A DNA stretch of 64,000 nucleotides from Paenibacillus sp. FSL R10-2782 (GTDB lineage: Bacteria > Bacillota > Bacilli > Paenibacillales > Paenibacillaceae): assembly GCF_038592985.1 (NCBI RefSeq), contig NZ_CP151951.1, positions 3,153,001-3,217,000 on the forward strand, in the 5' to 3' direction. A model generated the notes under the pieces. That model searched no databases and was not told the origin of the DNA. It saw only the letters and a list, made by a program, of their open reading frames with translations. Shown here in pieces: positions 8,646-17,894 of this stretch. Position 1 is the stretch's first letter; every line of letters starts with the position of its first letter. The position numbers and the translations under genes are program-made.

Positions 8646-8674
8646 TTGACAAAATGAAAACGTATACATATAAT
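8646..8674 (+). promoter_or_regulatory. Consensus sigma-A promoter of the small RNA
   Basis: TTGACA (8646-8651), 17-base spacer, TATAAT (8669-8674): a perfect match to the housekeeping consensus with optimal spacing. Predicted start near 8681. No protein gene lies downstream on this strand. Confidence 0.9.
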
Positions 8675-8680
8675 AAAAGT

Positions 8681-8768
8681 ACAGTATGGTTTCTCTCCAC
8701 TCCTATCCTACTCAGCTACTCTACAAGAGCAGCTACCACCCGGGGCTTTACCCGGGTGGTCTTTTTTT
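8681..8768 (+). ncRNA. Candidate trans-acting small RNA, about 88 nt
   Basis: Bounded by a perfect sigma-A promoter and a strong intrinsic terminator (10-bp stem ACCACCCGGG / CCCGGGTGGT at 8735-8744 and 8751-8760, then seven T). The 5' part (about 8686-8712) is pyrimidine-rich and unpaired, with CUCUCC and ACUCCU segments complementary to Shine-Dalgarno sequences. A second hairpin lies at 8714-8734 (AGCT-A-CTCT, loop ACA, AGAG-C-AGCT). This is the architecture of Gram-positive base-pairing sRNAs. A 20-odd-codon reading frame from the ATG at 8685 lacks a ribosome site. No downstream gene exists, so it is not a leader. Confidence 0.75.
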
Positions 8769-8876
8769 GTTTTTTTAAAAGCCTTGATCGGCTTTAATTT
8801 CTTGGATCATTATCTCCATTTTTCGTCTAACAACAAAACTCATTTATCAAACGCTATCTATACCCACTAAACTGGC

Positions 8877-9140
8877 TCATAGAACTTCGAATAACGTAAC
8901 AAACGGGCGAAAAGAATCTCCGCCCGCCTGTTTTAAATCTTTTCCTACTACTTTACTCCCAGAAAATGTGGTGATTATAAGGCGGTCAGTAGCGGAGCGG
9001 TCCATTTGAATCTGGAGAAGCATAGCGTTCGCCTTTGCCTTCGGATTTTCCTCTTTGAACATATCTTCAGAAAAATCCGGCGGCAACAGCGATCGTAAGA
9101 TCAAATGAATCGCGGAGCGGTGCCCCCTTAACCAACACAC
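8877..9140 (-). other. Doubtful reading frame / possible intergenic repeat after tyrA
   Basis: An 87-codon frame starting with GTG 10 bases after the tyrA stop, with AAAGGAAAG before it. The translation is low in recognisable features and has no known domain; Arg/Ser-rich composition and the short hairpin GGGCG...CGCCC near its end look more like a structured intergenic element than a protein gene. I recall similar stretches recurring downstream of genes in polymyxa-group genomes but cannot confirm this here. Treat as unassigned. Confidence 0.3.
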
Positions 9141-9150
9141 ACTTTCCTTT

Positions 9151-10242
9151 CTATACCACCACTTTATAGCTCATCGAATCCAGCAATGCCTTAGCCCGCT
9201 CCCAATCCTGCTCCTGACGGAAAGAAAGACGCATAATACCGGGAACATCCTCCCGACTTTCAATGATTTGCATATTGCTCAGGTTAATGCTGTGATCCCC
9301 CAGCTCTGTTGCAATTCGACCGATAATCCCCGGGGTATCCGGTACATCAATATACAGATCAAACGTTGAGACGATGACACCTTTGCGGCGCTCCGGCAGC
9401 TCACTGCGGAAATGCCCCGCCGTCAAAAACTCGTCAGCGATTCCCTCTCCGTCTTGTATTCTCAGTAAATGGGTAAAACGCTCAATCTGCCCGTTCCATT
9501 CTTCCAGCAGATCTAGCAAAACGTCACGATTGCTCAGCAAAATGTCCCGCCACACAATCGGATCACTGGAAGCAATTCGCGTAATATCGCGGAAGCCGCC
9601 AGCCGCCAACGTACGGTACAACGGATTTTCGTCATTGTGCTTGCGCACCTGATTCACCAGCGCCGCTGCAATAATATGCGGAAGATGGCTGATCGCCCCG
9701 ACAATGTCATCGTGCATATCAGGCTGGACACGTACAACCTGAGCTCCTGTATACTTCAACAGACGCTCCAGCGAACTGTAAGCTTCCTCAGGCACACCCT
9801 CTGCCGGGGAAAGTACATAGTAGGCATTCTCAAACAGTAACCCAGAAGCAGCCTTCACACCGGAACGCTCTGAGCCGGCCATCGGATGGCCACCGATAAA
9901 ATAAGCATGACGTAAAGAGATTTCTGACGCTTTTTTGGCAATCGACGATTTTGTGCTGCCTACATCGGTAATAATGCAACCCTCTTTAAGCGGCAGCCTG
10001 CTTAACAGCTCCAGATAATGCTCCAGTAAGCCGACAGGTACACATAAAAAAATAAAATCAGCATCCTCTGCCGCCTCTTCAACCGAAAGAGTCGCGGTAT
10101 CCACGACACCACGGCTCAACATCGGCTCCAACAGCTCGGGAAGATGAGCATGACCAACAACGGTAATGCCCGGCTTCCCTTTAAAACAAAGCGCAAGGGA
10201 CCCACCGATCAGTCCCACGCCGAAAATGGCAATCTTCATCAT
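9151..10242 (-). CDS. tyrA: Prephenate dehydrogenase with C-terminal ACT domain
   Basis: 363 residues counted from the first of two adjacent ATG codons. It oxidatively decarboxylates prephenate to 4-hydroxyphenylpyruvate with NAD+, in tyrosine synthesis. The NAD-binding GVGLIGGS is at residues 8-15; the catalytic region includes IGGHPMAGSERSG. An ACT domain (about 295-363: DVPDTPGIIGRIATEL) implies feedback by an amino acid, presumably tyrosine. It is the last gene of the trp-hisC-tyrA operon, 22 bases after hisC. B. subtilis has aroA (EPSP synthase) next; here it is missing. Confidence 0.95.
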   Translation of the reverse strand: MMKIAIFGVGLIGGSLALCFKGKPGITVVGHAHLPELLEPMLSRGVVDTATLSVEEAAEDADFIFLCVPVGLLEHYLELLSRLPLKEGCIITDVGSTKSSIAKKASEISLRHAYFIGGHPMAGSERSGVKAASGLLFENAYYVLSPAEGVPEEAYSSLERLLKYTGAQVVRVQPDMHDDIVGAISHLPHIIAAALVNQVRKHNDENPLYRTLAAGGFRDITRIASSDPIVWRDILLSNRDVLLDLLEEWNGQIERFTHLLRIQDGEGIADEFLTAGHFRSELPERRKGVIVSTFDLYIDVPDTPGIIGRIATELGDHSINLSNMQIIESREDVPGIMRLSFRQEQDWERAKALLDSMSYKVVV

Positions 10243-10264
10243 TATCAAATCCCATCTGCGGAAA

Positions 10265-11368
10265 TTATAGACGCGCTTTCGCCGCTTCCGCCCCCAGGAC
10301 CTGTTCCAGCGCATGGATAAACCACTCATTTTGCGGCTGTGATCCAACTGACACTCTAATGTATGTCGGATATTTGTGATGACCAGCACGAATAATCACG
10401 CCTCTACGAAGCAACTCCTGAAATACCTCACCCGACGGGCGATGTACATTCAGCATAATAAAATTACCATGAGCCGGGAAAGATTCCAGTCCAAGGCGCT
10501 TCAACTCTTTTTGCAAATAGGCTCTGCCCTCTGCGTTGCGGTCACGGCATTCTTGCACAAAATCCTGATCTTCCAACGCCGCAATCGCCGCAGCCTGTGC
10601 TACCCGCGAAGTATTGAACGGCTCACGAACCTGATTAATCATACGGATCGTTGCCGCAGTCCCCATTCCGTATCCGATGCGAAGCGATGCTAGGCCATAG
10701 ATTTTGGAGAAGGTGCGCAATACAACCAGATTTTCATAAGCTGGCAATAAACGAATACCGTCTGGATACGTGCTATCCGTCACAAACTCGGAATACGCCT
10801 CATCCAGCACGACCATAACATGCTTCGGCACCCGATCCAAAAATGCGACCAGCTCTGCTTCAGGTACAATCGTGCCTGTCGGGTTATTCGGATTACAGAT
10901 CCAGATTATTTTCGTACGGTCGTTAATCTGAGACAACATGGCTTCCAAATCATGCACCCCGTCACGCAAAGGCACCTCAACAGCAACCGCTCCCTCTATT
11001 TCCACATTGCTCTTGTATACGGAGAAGGTCTGATCGGCCATGATACTTTCTTCCCCGGGAAGAAGAAAAGCACGCGTAATCAACGCAATAATCTCGTCAG
11101 AGCCACAGCCATAAATAAACTGATCCTCTTTCAAGCCCGTATGTTTAGCCAGCGCCTGTGTTAAAGCTACCGCGCTGCCGTCAGGATATACACTAATATT
11201 CGCAAATTCCTCCTGAATGGCCTGCAATACTTTAGGAGAGCTGCCATACGGATTTTCATTCGAGGCGAGCTTGATCACTTCATCAAGTCCCAGCTCGCGC
11301 TTCACATCTTCAATCGGTTTACCGGGCTGATATACCGGCAAATGTACAATATGCGGTTTAGGTTGCAT
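10265..11368 (-). CDS. hisC: Histidinol-phosphate / aromatic aminotransferase
   Basis: 367 residues, a fold-type I PLP enzyme. It carries NENPYGSSPKV near the start, NPNNPTG (about 161-167), DEAYSEF (about 190-196) and the PLP lysine in RTFSKIYGLASLR (about 218-230). In Bacillus the enzyme transaminates both imidazole acetol phosphate (histidine) and phenylpyruvate / 4-hydroxyphenylpyruvate (Phe, Tyr), which explains its place between trpA and tyrA. It is separated from trpA by 59 bases, with AGGAGG near the start. Confidence 0.95.
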   Translation of the reverse strand: MQPKPHIVHLPVYQPGKPIEDVKRELGLDEVIKLASNENPYGSSPKVLQAIQEEFANISVYPDGSAVALTQALAKHTGLKEDQFIYGCGSDEIIALITRAFLLPGEESIMADQTFSVYKSNVEIEGAVAVEVPLRDGVHDLEAMLSQINDRTKIIWICNPNNPTGTIVPEAELVAFLDRVPKHVMVVLDEAYSEFVTDSTYPDGIRLLPAYENLVVLRTFSKIYGLASLRIGYGMGTAATIRMINQVREPFNTSRVAQAAAIAALEDQDFVQECRDRNAEGRAYLQKELKRLGLESFPAHGNFIMLNVHRPSGEVFQELLRRGVIIRAGHHKYPTYIRVSVGSQPQNEWFIHALEQVLGAEAAKARL

Positions 11369-11427
11369 GCCCCTACCTCCTCTATTCCATTCAAAACTAC
11401 ATTTGCTTCTTTCTATATTGACGCCAG

Positions 11428-12234
11428 TTACTGCTTTAATTGTGCCACAAAATTATGAATTTGCAAAAGTCCCTCTTCTCTGCGGGCAGAATCGTCCAGC
11501 AATGGGATGGCTTCCTCCACCTGACGAACAATGGCACTTCCGACGACAACTCCATCACAGATGGCTGAAAAACGGGTTACCTGCTCCCTAGTAGAGATAC
11601 CGAACCCAACCGCTACCGGAATATCCGTATACCGCTTGACCTGCGCGATGAAGCCCTCTATACCCTCAAAAAAGGAAGCTCTTTCCCCGGTCACCCCAAG
11701 GGAGGATACGCAGTATACAAACCCGCGCGCTTGACGAACAATTCGTTCAATCCGCTGTTCAGAAGTTGGAGCCACCAACGGAATCAGATGCACACCAACC
11801 TCTGCTGCCCGTCCTCCCAGCTCTTCTGCTTCCTCAAGCGGAAGATCGGGAATAATCAGGCCGCTGATGCCATGCTCCTGCAAGCCTGTAAAGAAAGCAT
11901 CCATACCCATCTGCAACACAGGATTATAATATGTGAACAAAATAAAAGGCAGGCTTGATCCCGCCGACCGGGCCAGAGAAGCCGTCTCCATACACGTGCG
12001 GATCGAGATTTGCCGCTTCAACGCACGCTCAGACGCACGCTGAATGACAGGTCCGTCAGCCAGCGGGTCCGAATATGGAACGCCCAGCTCTAATATATCA
12101 GCTCCGGCCGACTCCAGTTGCCGAATGATTTCTACCGTCGTGTCCACATCCGGATCGCCTACCGTCAAGAAAGGAATTAATGCCGTTTTGCCTTCATTTT
12201 TGAGGCGTCCAAACACCTGATCAATTAAATTCAT
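11428..12234 (-). CDS. trpA: Tryptophan synthase alpha chain
   Basis: 268 residues, TIM barrel. It cleaves indole-3-glycerol phosphate to indole and glyceraldehyde 3-phosphate, passing indole to TrpB. The catalytic Glu is in [16 protein letters not shown] (about 46-61, with the catalytic Asp in the same stretch), and phosphate-binding GFGIST and GVVVGSAIV lie near 212 and 231. Its ATG overlaps the trpB stop (ATGA), ensuring coupled synthesis of the alpha2beta2 complex. Confidence 0.97.
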   Translation of the reverse strand: MNLIDQVFGRLKNEGKTALIPFLTVGDPDVDTTVEIIRQLESAGADILELGVPYSDPLADGPVIQRASERALKRQISIRTCMETASLARSAGSSLPFILFTYYNPVLQMGMDAFFTGLQEHGISGLIIPDLPLEEAEELGGRAAEVGVHLIPLVAPTSEQRIERIVRQARGFVYCVSSLGVTGERASFFEGIEGFIAQVKRYTDIPVAVGFGISTREQVTRFSAICDGVVVGSAIVRQVEEAIPLLDDSARREEGLLQIHNFVAQLKQ

Positions 12235-13427
12235 GACGGATTTCCTCCCAAATGCTTAATAATGGAGTCCACATCTTTGTCACCGCGACCCGATAAACAG
12301 ATAACAATAATATCATCCGCCGTCAAGGTAGGTGCCAGTTTAATGACCTGCGCGACTGCATGTGCCGACTCCAATGCCGGAAGAATACCTTCCGTGCGGC
12401 ATAACAATTGGAGAGCATCCAGCGCTTCCTGATCGGTAATCGGAACATACTTGGCCCGCTCGATATCCTTCAAATACGAATGCTCCGGCCCAACCCCCGG
12501 ATAGTCCAATCCCGCCGAGATGGAATGCGCAGGCTGTACCTGTCCGTATTCATCCTGAAGCAGATAACTCATAGAGCCTTGGAAGACACCTTGCGTTCCC
12601 TTGCTCATCGTTGCTGCATGAAATTCCGTTTCCACGCCTTTTCCAGCCGCCTCGACGCCAAGCAAAGCAACCTCATGATCCTCGATAAATGGATAGAACA
12701 TACCGATGGCATTACTTCCGCCACCGATCGCCGCTACTACGACATCTGGAAGCCTGCCTTCTTTTTCGAGAATTTGACGGCGGGTTTCGTCGCCAATGAC
12801 ACGCTGGAAGTTGCGCACCATCATTGGATACGGATGTGGTCCGACCGCCGAGCCCAAAATATAGAACGTATCATGGACATGGCTCACCCAATACCGCAGA
12901 GCTTCATTCCCGGCATCCTTGAGTGTACGTGTGCCCGATGTAACCGGAATGACCTCTGCACCCAACAGTTGCATACGGAATACATTTAGCTGCTGACGTA
13001 CGGTATCCTCTTCTCCCATGAACACCTTACACTCTAGTCCGAGCAATGCCGCGACGGTCGCCGTTGCAACGCCATGCTGACCTGCGCCTGTTTCTGCAAT
13101 GACCTTCTGCTTACCCATACGCTTCGCCAGCAGTCCCTGCGCCAGCGCATTATTAATTTTGTGGGCTCCGGTATGGTTCAGGTCTTCACGTTTCAAGTAA
13201 ATTTTAGCCTTGCCCAAGTGCTGACTCAGACGCTCTGCATAATAGAGAGGCGTTTCCCGGCCCGAATAATCCTTTAGCAGTCCGTTCAGCTCCGCGTTAA
13301 AATCAGGATCATCCGCATACTTCCGGTAGGATTCCTCCAATTCAATCAGTGCGTTCATCAACGTTTCCGGTACAAAACGTCCGCCAAATGTTCCAAAACG
13401 TCCGTTGATATCAGGTAATTGTGTCAT
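12231..13427 (-). CDS. trpB: Tryptophan synthase beta chain
   Basis: 398 residues, PLP enzyme joining indole and serine to give tryptophan. The PLP lysine is in [14 protein letters not shown] (about 83-96); the substrate-binding [11 protein letters not shown] (about 111-121) and the GGGSNAIG phosphate loop (about 235-242) are intact. Length and motifs fit TrpB1. Overlaps trpF upstream and trpA downstream by 4 bases each. Confidence 0.97.
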   Translation of the reverse strand: MTQLPDINGRFGTFGGRFVPETLMNALIELEESYRKYADDPDFNAELNGLLKDYSGRETPLYYAERLSQHLGKAKIYLKREDLNHTGAHKINNALAQGLLAKRMGKQKVIAETGAGQHGVATATVAALLGLECKVFMGEEDTVRQQLNVFRMQLLGAEVIPVTSGTRTLKDAGNEALRYWVSHVHDTFYILGSAVGPHPYPMMVRNFQRVIGDETRRQILEKEGRLPDVVVAAIGGGSNAIGMFYPFIEDHEVALLGVEAAGKGVETEFHAATMSKGTQGVFQGSMSYLLQDEYGQVQPAHSISAGLDYPGVGPEHSYLKDIERAKYVPITDQEALDALQLLCRTEGILPALESAHAVAQVIKLAPTLTADDIIVICLSGRGDKDVDSIIKHLGGNPS

Positions 13428-14110
13428 GCCTGCTTCACCCTTTCTACGAATGCCGTGATTTTTGCAATGTCCTTGACTCCATCCGTCTCTACACCGCTGG
13501 ACACATCCAGCCCTTCGGGATGATACTCGGTAACCAACTTTTCCGCATTATCGGCAGTCAGCCCGCCGGCTACAAACAAAGGAATTCCATGTTGTTGGGT
13601 CCAGGTCTGATAGGCAGGAATCCGATCCCACGCAAACGTTTTGCCGGAACCGCCACCATACAGGGGATCATATGTATCCAGCAATAAAGCGTCAATCGTC
13701 CCGACATAGGCATCCAATTCGTCCGTCGGGCGTTCTGTCTGGCCCTTCACCGTCTGCCCTTTACGATCCACAGACCATACCTTGAATACCTGTACGCCAA
13801 AACGCTCCCTGATCTCCCAGCAGCGCTGCGGACTCTCCTGCCCGTGCAGTTGAATGACATCTAATGGTGCTTTCTCCATGACATCATTTAACAGTGCATC
13901 ATCAGGGTTCACAAATACGCCCACGCTGCGCGGTCTACTGCCTGGGGTCCATTCATCCAATACGCGAAGCAGCTCTCCAGCCTGCGCGCCGTCAATCCGG
14001 CGCTTGCTGTCGGCAAACACAAAACCTATATAATCGATCGGTAAGTTTACCATAGATTTTAGCACTTCAACGCTTTGAAGTCCACAAATTTTTACGCCCG
14101 TTTTATTCAT
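13424..14110 (-). CDS. trpF: Phosphoribosylanthranilate isomerase
   Basis: 228 residues, TIM barrel. It performs the Amadori rearrangement of N-(5-phosphoribosyl)anthranilate. The catalytic Cys is in VKICGLQ (about 6-12) and the catalytic Asp in [18 protein letters not shown] (about 140-157); the phosphate site is [10 protein letters not shown] and GLDVSSGVE near the end. Overlaps trpC (ATGA) and trpB (ATGA). Confidence 0.96.
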   Translation of the reverse strand: MNKTGVKICGLQSVEVLKSMVNLPIDYIGFVFADSKRRIDGAQAGELLRVLDEWTPGSRPRSVGVFVNPDDALLNDVMEKAPLDVIQLHGQESPQRCWEIRERFGVQVFKVWSVDRKGQTVKGQTERPTDELDAYVGTIDALLLDTYDPLYGGGSGKTFAWDRIPAYQTWTQQHGIPLFVAGGLTADNAEKLVTEYHPEGLDVSSGVETDGVKDIAKITAFVERVKQA

Positions 14111-14901
14111 GCTCTAACCCCGTCCATCAGATCGACTACAGCCTGTCCTACATCATCCTTGCGCATCAGATGCTCTCCTACCAGGATGCCGTGTGCGCCT
14201 ACTGAATGTAAATACTTCACATCTTTGGGTCCGGCAATGCCGCTTTCGCTGATAAACGTGACCCCTTTAGGAATCAGTGAGATCAGCTCCTCTGTCGTCT
14301 GGAGACGGGTCTCAAATGTCCGCAGATTTCGATTGTTCACACCAATCAAGGTTGCTGTCCCCAGATCCAGCACAGCTTTAAGCTCCTCACTGTCATGCAC
14401 CTCTATCAATGCGTCCAGGCCCAATTCTTTGGCAATCTGTAAAAAAGACCCCAAAACACGTGGCTCCAGTATAGCCGCAATCAATAGCACCGCATCCGCT
14501 CCCAGCAGACGAGCTTCATAAATTTGCCGTTCATCAATGATAAAATCCTTGCGCAGCAACGGAATCTTTACCTGTTCACGAATTTGGTGCAAATATTCAG
14601 GACTCCCCTGAAAATACGTCACATCCGTCAGGACAGAAATGCAATCGGCTCCAGCTTCCTCATATGCTCGTGCAATGTCCACCGGATGAAAATCCGGCCG
14701 GATCAACCCTTTGGAGGGCGAAGCCTTCTTCACTTCGGCAATCAGTCCGAGCGGACGGTTGCGGCGCAGAGCTATAGCATCTTCGAATCCTCTCGTCGCA
14801 GGTAAATTGGCAACCAATCGTTCGGCTTCACTGATTTGAAAATGCCCCTTAAGCTGCTCTACTTCCTGTCGCTTCGTCACTACAATTCGATCAAGATACA
14901 T
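14107..14901 (-). CDS. trpC: Indole-3-glycerol-phosphate synthase
   Basis: 264 residues, stand-alone TIM-barrel enzyme that closes the indole ring of CdRP. Catalytic residues are visible in IAEVKKASPSKG (about 53-64: Glu and Lys), LLRKDFIID (about 114-122, catalytic Lys), IGVNNRNLRTF (about 184-194) and SESGI. Its start lies 11 bases inside the 3' end of trpD, so translation is coupled. Confidence 0.97.
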   Translation of the reverse strand: MYLDRIVVTKRQEVEQLKGHFQISEAERLVANLPATRGFEDAIALRRNRPLGLIAEVKKASPSKGLIRPDFHPVDIARAYEEAGADCISVLTDVTYFQGSPEYLHQIREQVKIPLLRKDFIIDERQIYEARLLGADAVLLIAAILEPRVLGSFLQIAKELGLDALIEVHDSEELKAVLDLGTATLIGVNNRNLRTFETRLQTTEELISLIPKGVTFISESGIAGPKDVKYLHSVGAHGILVGEHLMRKDDVGQAVVDLMDGVRA

Positions 14902-15937
14902 ATTGATATTCCCCCGTTGCCTGAATTAATTGATCCAGCTTGGACAGGGCCAGCCCCGAGTCAATCGCTTCCGCTGCCCGTGCTACTCCGTCTGTTAAGG
15001 TAGCTGCTGCGCCCGATACATAGATGCACGCGCCGGCATTCGCTAACACGACATCCCGATAAGCTCCGCGCTCCCCGTTCAAAATCCGACCGATAATGTC
15101 GGCGTTAACCTGCGCGTCTCCACCCAGCACTTCATCGAGACGGTGCGTCTGTAAACCCAGATCCGACGGGTTAAGTTCAAACGTATGAACCTGACCATCC
15201 TTTAGCTCAGATACCCGTGTCGGTGCCGAAATGCTGATTTCATCCAATCCGTCCAGACTGCTGACGACCATGGCCCGCTTGGAGCCGAGTCGATTCAGCA
15301 CCTCAGCGATCACTTCCGTTTTTCCCGCGTCATAAATGCCCAACAACTGCCGATCCGCACCTGCCGGATTCGTCAAGGGACCGAGCATGTTAAACACCGT
15401 TCGTACTCCAAGCTCCCGACGTGGAGCGGCAGCATGCTTCATAGACGGATGGTACAACTGCGCAAATAAAAAGCAGATGCCGATACGATCCAGACATGAC
15501 CGCGCCTGATCACTCGTCAAATGGATATTGACCCCTAGGGCCTCCAGCACATCGGCGCTTCCGGCACGCCCACTTGCAGAGCGATTGCCATGCTTCGCTA
15601 CCCGTACAGATACCGAAGCCGCAATAATAGCGGATATCGTGGAAATATTAAACTTGTGAATACCCGAGCCTCCGGTTCCGCAGGTGTCCAGCAAATGGGT
15701 ATCACCTTCTCCGGTTTGCACCGGACTGGCATAGCTGCGCATAGCTTCGGCAAATCCGGTGATTTCATCCACCGTCTCCCCCTTAATGCGCAGAGCCGTC
15801 AGCAACCCGCCAATTTGCGCCTGCGTGGCACTCCCACTCATAATCTGTTCCATCACGCTGCGGGCCTCCGTACGTGAAAGATGCTGTCCCTCAATGACCC
15901 GGCTTAACCCCACTTGCATCATGTCATGTCGTTCCAT
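14891..15937 (-). CDS. trpD: Anthranilate phosphoribosyltransferase
   Basis: 348 residues. It transfers phosphoribosyl from PRPP to anthranilate. The glycine-rich PRPP loop CGTGGSGIHKFNIST is at about 86-100; KHGNRSASGRAGSADVLEAL follows at about 118-137 and the second metal-binding DGLDE at about 229-233. The start has GAGGAGGAG upstream. It follows trpE after 34 bases. Confidence 0.97.
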   Translation of the reverse strand: MERHDMMQVGLSRVIEGQHLSRTEARSVMEQIMSGSATQAQIGGLLTALRIKGETVDEITGFAEAMRSYASPVQTGEGDTHLLDTCGTGGSGIHKFNISTISAIIAASVSVRVAKHGNRSASGRAGSADVLEALGVNIHLTSDQARSCLDRIGICFLFAQLYHPSMKHAAAPRRELGVRTVFNMLGPLTNPAGADRQLLGIYDAGKTEVIAEVLNRLGSKRAMVVSSLDGLDEISISAPTRVSELKDGQVHTFELNPSDLGLQTHRLDEVLGGDAQVNADIIGRILNGERGAYRDVVLANAGACIYVSGAAATLTDGVARAAEAIDSGLALSKLDQLIQATGEYQYVS

Positions 15938-15971
15938 CGTCGTCTCCTCCTCAAAATCAGATTTTTGTATG

Positions 15972-17522
15972 TTACGGAGTGTACAAATAATCCTGGTTGA
16001 TGACGCTGTTGTATGGCTGTACCGTCGCCGGGAACATCGCTTCAGCCGTGCGGATCGCTTTCAGCATCGCCTTGGCCTTGTTCACCGTTTCCTGATACTC
16101 GCTTTCCGGAACCGAGTCCCACACAATCCCTGCACCCGCCTGAACATAAGCCCGGTTCTTTTTAAACACAATCGTACGAATCGTGATACAAGCATCCATA
16201 TTGCCCGAGAAGCCCAGGTATCCGATGGCTCCTGCATAAGGCCCACGCGCTTCCCGCTCCAGCTCGGCAATAATCTCCATCGCCCTCAGCTTCGGAGCCC
16301 CTGATACTGTACCAGCGGGCAAGCAGGACAGGAAAGCATCGAAGAAATCTTTATCCTCCCGTAGCTCACCCGATACATTGGATACAATGTGCATCACGTG
16401 GGAATAGCGTTCAATTTCCATAAACGTATCGCATTTGACCGTACCGAACTGAGATACACGTCCCAGATCATTTCTTCCCAAATCAACCAGCATCAGATGC
16501 TCGGCACGTTCTTTTTCATCCTTCAGCAGCTCTTCAGCGAGCGCTATATCTTCTGCTTCTGTCACTCCACGAGGCCTCGTTCCGGCAATAGGGCGAGTTT
16601 CCACCTGACCGTTTTCCACCTTGACAAGTGCCTCCGGCGAAGTGCCCACGATGATCTCGTCATCCATTTTCAAATAATACATATAAGGAGACGGGTTCAT
16701 CGTGCGCAACACGCGGTATACCTGTAAAGGAGATGCATCTGTGTCAATGTGAAAGCGCTGGGACAGCACGACCTGAAAAATATCACCTGAGCGAATATAT
16801 TCCTTCGCCTGCTCCACGTTTGAAATAAACTGCTCCTTCGTTACATTCGACTGAATCTCACCCAACTCCACATCGTCAGGAATAGAGGCTGCTCCCATCG
16901 TCTCTGGAGGTGTCTGCTTACGCAGGTACTGCGCTGTCGCCTCCAGCTTGCGCTCCACCTCGGCATAAGCAGCACGGATGTCCTCATCGTTGAAGCCTTC
17001 TCCTACATGAACATTGCCCACCAGCAAAATTTGCTGCTTCACATGATCAAAAACGATAACTTGATCGCAGAACATAAAACGAATATCATCCATATTCAAA
17101 TCATCTACTGCATGCTCTGGCAGTTTTTCATAGTACTGCAGCAGATCATATCCAAAAAATCCGATAGCCCCGCCTGTAAATGGAGGCATTTCTTTCAGCT
17201 TCGGGCTACGGTACTTTCGAAGCAACGCCTTGAGCGCTTCAAGCGGCTTGTCGTTTAATATTTGTCGCTTACCATGCTGCTCCAGGACCAAACGGCCTTT
17301 TTTGCCGGAAACCATTAGGAACGGGTCCGTTCCGATGAATGAATGTCGCGCCCACTGCTCGCCTCCTTCTACACTCTCCAGCAGAAAGGCCCGGTCCCGC
17401 TCAGCGTACCGACGGAAAATCCGAATCGGCGTCTCCATATCGGCCAGCACTTTTTTGTACACAGGAATCAGGTTAAATTCATTCGCCATCGTTATCACTT
17501 GCTCCACATGCGGCGTTAACAT
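15972..17522 (-). CDS. trpE: Anthranilate synthase component I
   Basis: 516 residues from the ATG at 17522, which has AAAGGAAG upstream; the frame remains open 12 codons further but without a ribosome site. It converts chorismate and ammonia to anthranilate; the glutaminase subunit (TrpG/PabA) is not in the operon, as in B. subtilis. The Trp-feedback LLES motif is near residue 47, the chorismate-binding IAGTRPRG near 315-322, LVDLGRNDLGRVS near 355-367 and PAGTVSGAPK near 420-429. First gene of the trp operon behind a TRAP-controlled attenuator. Confidence 0.97.
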   Translation of the reverse strand: MLTPHVEQVITMANEFNLIPVYKKVLADMETPIRIFRRYAERDRAFLLESVEGGEQWARHSFIGTDPFLMVSGKKGRLVLEQHGKRQILNDKPLEALKALLRKYRSPKLKEMPPFTGGAIGFFGYDLLQYYEKLPEHAVDDLNMDDIRFMFCDQVIVFDHVKQQILLVGNVHVGEGFNDEDIRAAYAEVERKLEATAQYLRKQTPPETMGAASIPDDVELGEIQSNVTKEQFISNVEQAKEYIRSGDIFQVVLSQRFHIDTDASPLQVYRVLRTMNPSPYMYYLKMDDEIIVGTSPEALVKVENGQVETRPIAGTRPRGVTEAEDIALAEELLKDEKERAEHLMLVDLGRNDLGRVSQFGTVKCDTFMEIERYSHVMHIVSNVSGELREDKDFFDAFLSCLPAGTVSGAPKLRAMEIIAELEREARGPYAGAIGYLGFSGNMDACITIRTIVFKKNRAYVQAGAGIVWDSVPESEYQETVNKAKAMLKAIRTAEAMFPATVQPYNSVINQDYLYTP

Positions 17523-17575
17523 GAGATCACTTCCTTTCCAAATTGGCGCAGAACCCAAAGGAGAGAATATAAAAA

Positions 17576-17597
17576 GCCTCCACCGGAAGGTAGAGGC
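17576..17597 (-). terminator. trp leader attenuator (terminator)
   Basis: Reading the minus strand: GCCTCTACC (17597-17589), loop TTCC, GGTGGAGGC (17584-17576), then TTTTT. A full 9-bp stem with one G-U pair directly upstream of trpE. An alternative 7-bp pairing exists between AGCCTCT (17598-17592) and AGAGGCT (17708-17702), which would break this hairpin and act as antiterminator. Confidence 0.85.
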
Positions 17598-17783
17598 TGT
17601 CAGTTATTGAAATTATAAGAATGCTACCATATGCAAAATGACTACAACAAATATACAAAGTATACACTCATCCCTTTGTATAACCTGGGTTACTTCAAAT
17701 AAGCCTCTTCGCCTAGGAAGGTTCTCCGTGGACAAAAGCTTACCCGCTACCGCCGGTCTCTGTAATCAATCATATGGAATTGG

Positions 17784-17836
17784 CTCAACTGCACTCTTCT
17801 CATCTCAGCTCTGGCTAACTCTACTCAACTCTGCTA
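17784..17836 (-). promoter_or_regulatory. TRAP-binding site of the trp leader (11 triplets)
   Basis: On the minus strand eleven NAG triplets follow each other about every 5 bases (triplet plus-strand starts 17834, 17829, 17824, 17819, 17815, 17809, 17804, 17799, 17794, 17789, 17784): two UAG, eight GAG and one CAG. This is the site for the 11-subunit TRAP ring, whose gene mtrB is at 27844-28074. The site begins within about 5 bases of the predicted transcript start. Confidence 0.9.
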
Positions 17837-17841
17837 CACAC

Positions 17842-17871
17842 ACTATATCTCATACGATGTTACTTTGGCAA
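17842..17871 (-). promoter_or_regulatory. trp operon promoter
   Basis: Minus-strand TTGCCA (17871-17866), 18-base spacer, TATAGT (17847-17842). It starts 24 bases after the aroH stop, as does the internal trp promoter of the B. subtilis aro supraoperon, and puts the TRAP triplets at the very 5' end of the leader. Confidence 0.75.
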
Positions 17872-17894
17872 CCATCAACTTTAAAAACAGGCGA

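Noticed and set aside
12408..12989. 193-codon plus-strand frame across trpB
   Set aside because: Antisense to trpB, no ribosome site, no recognisable sequence.
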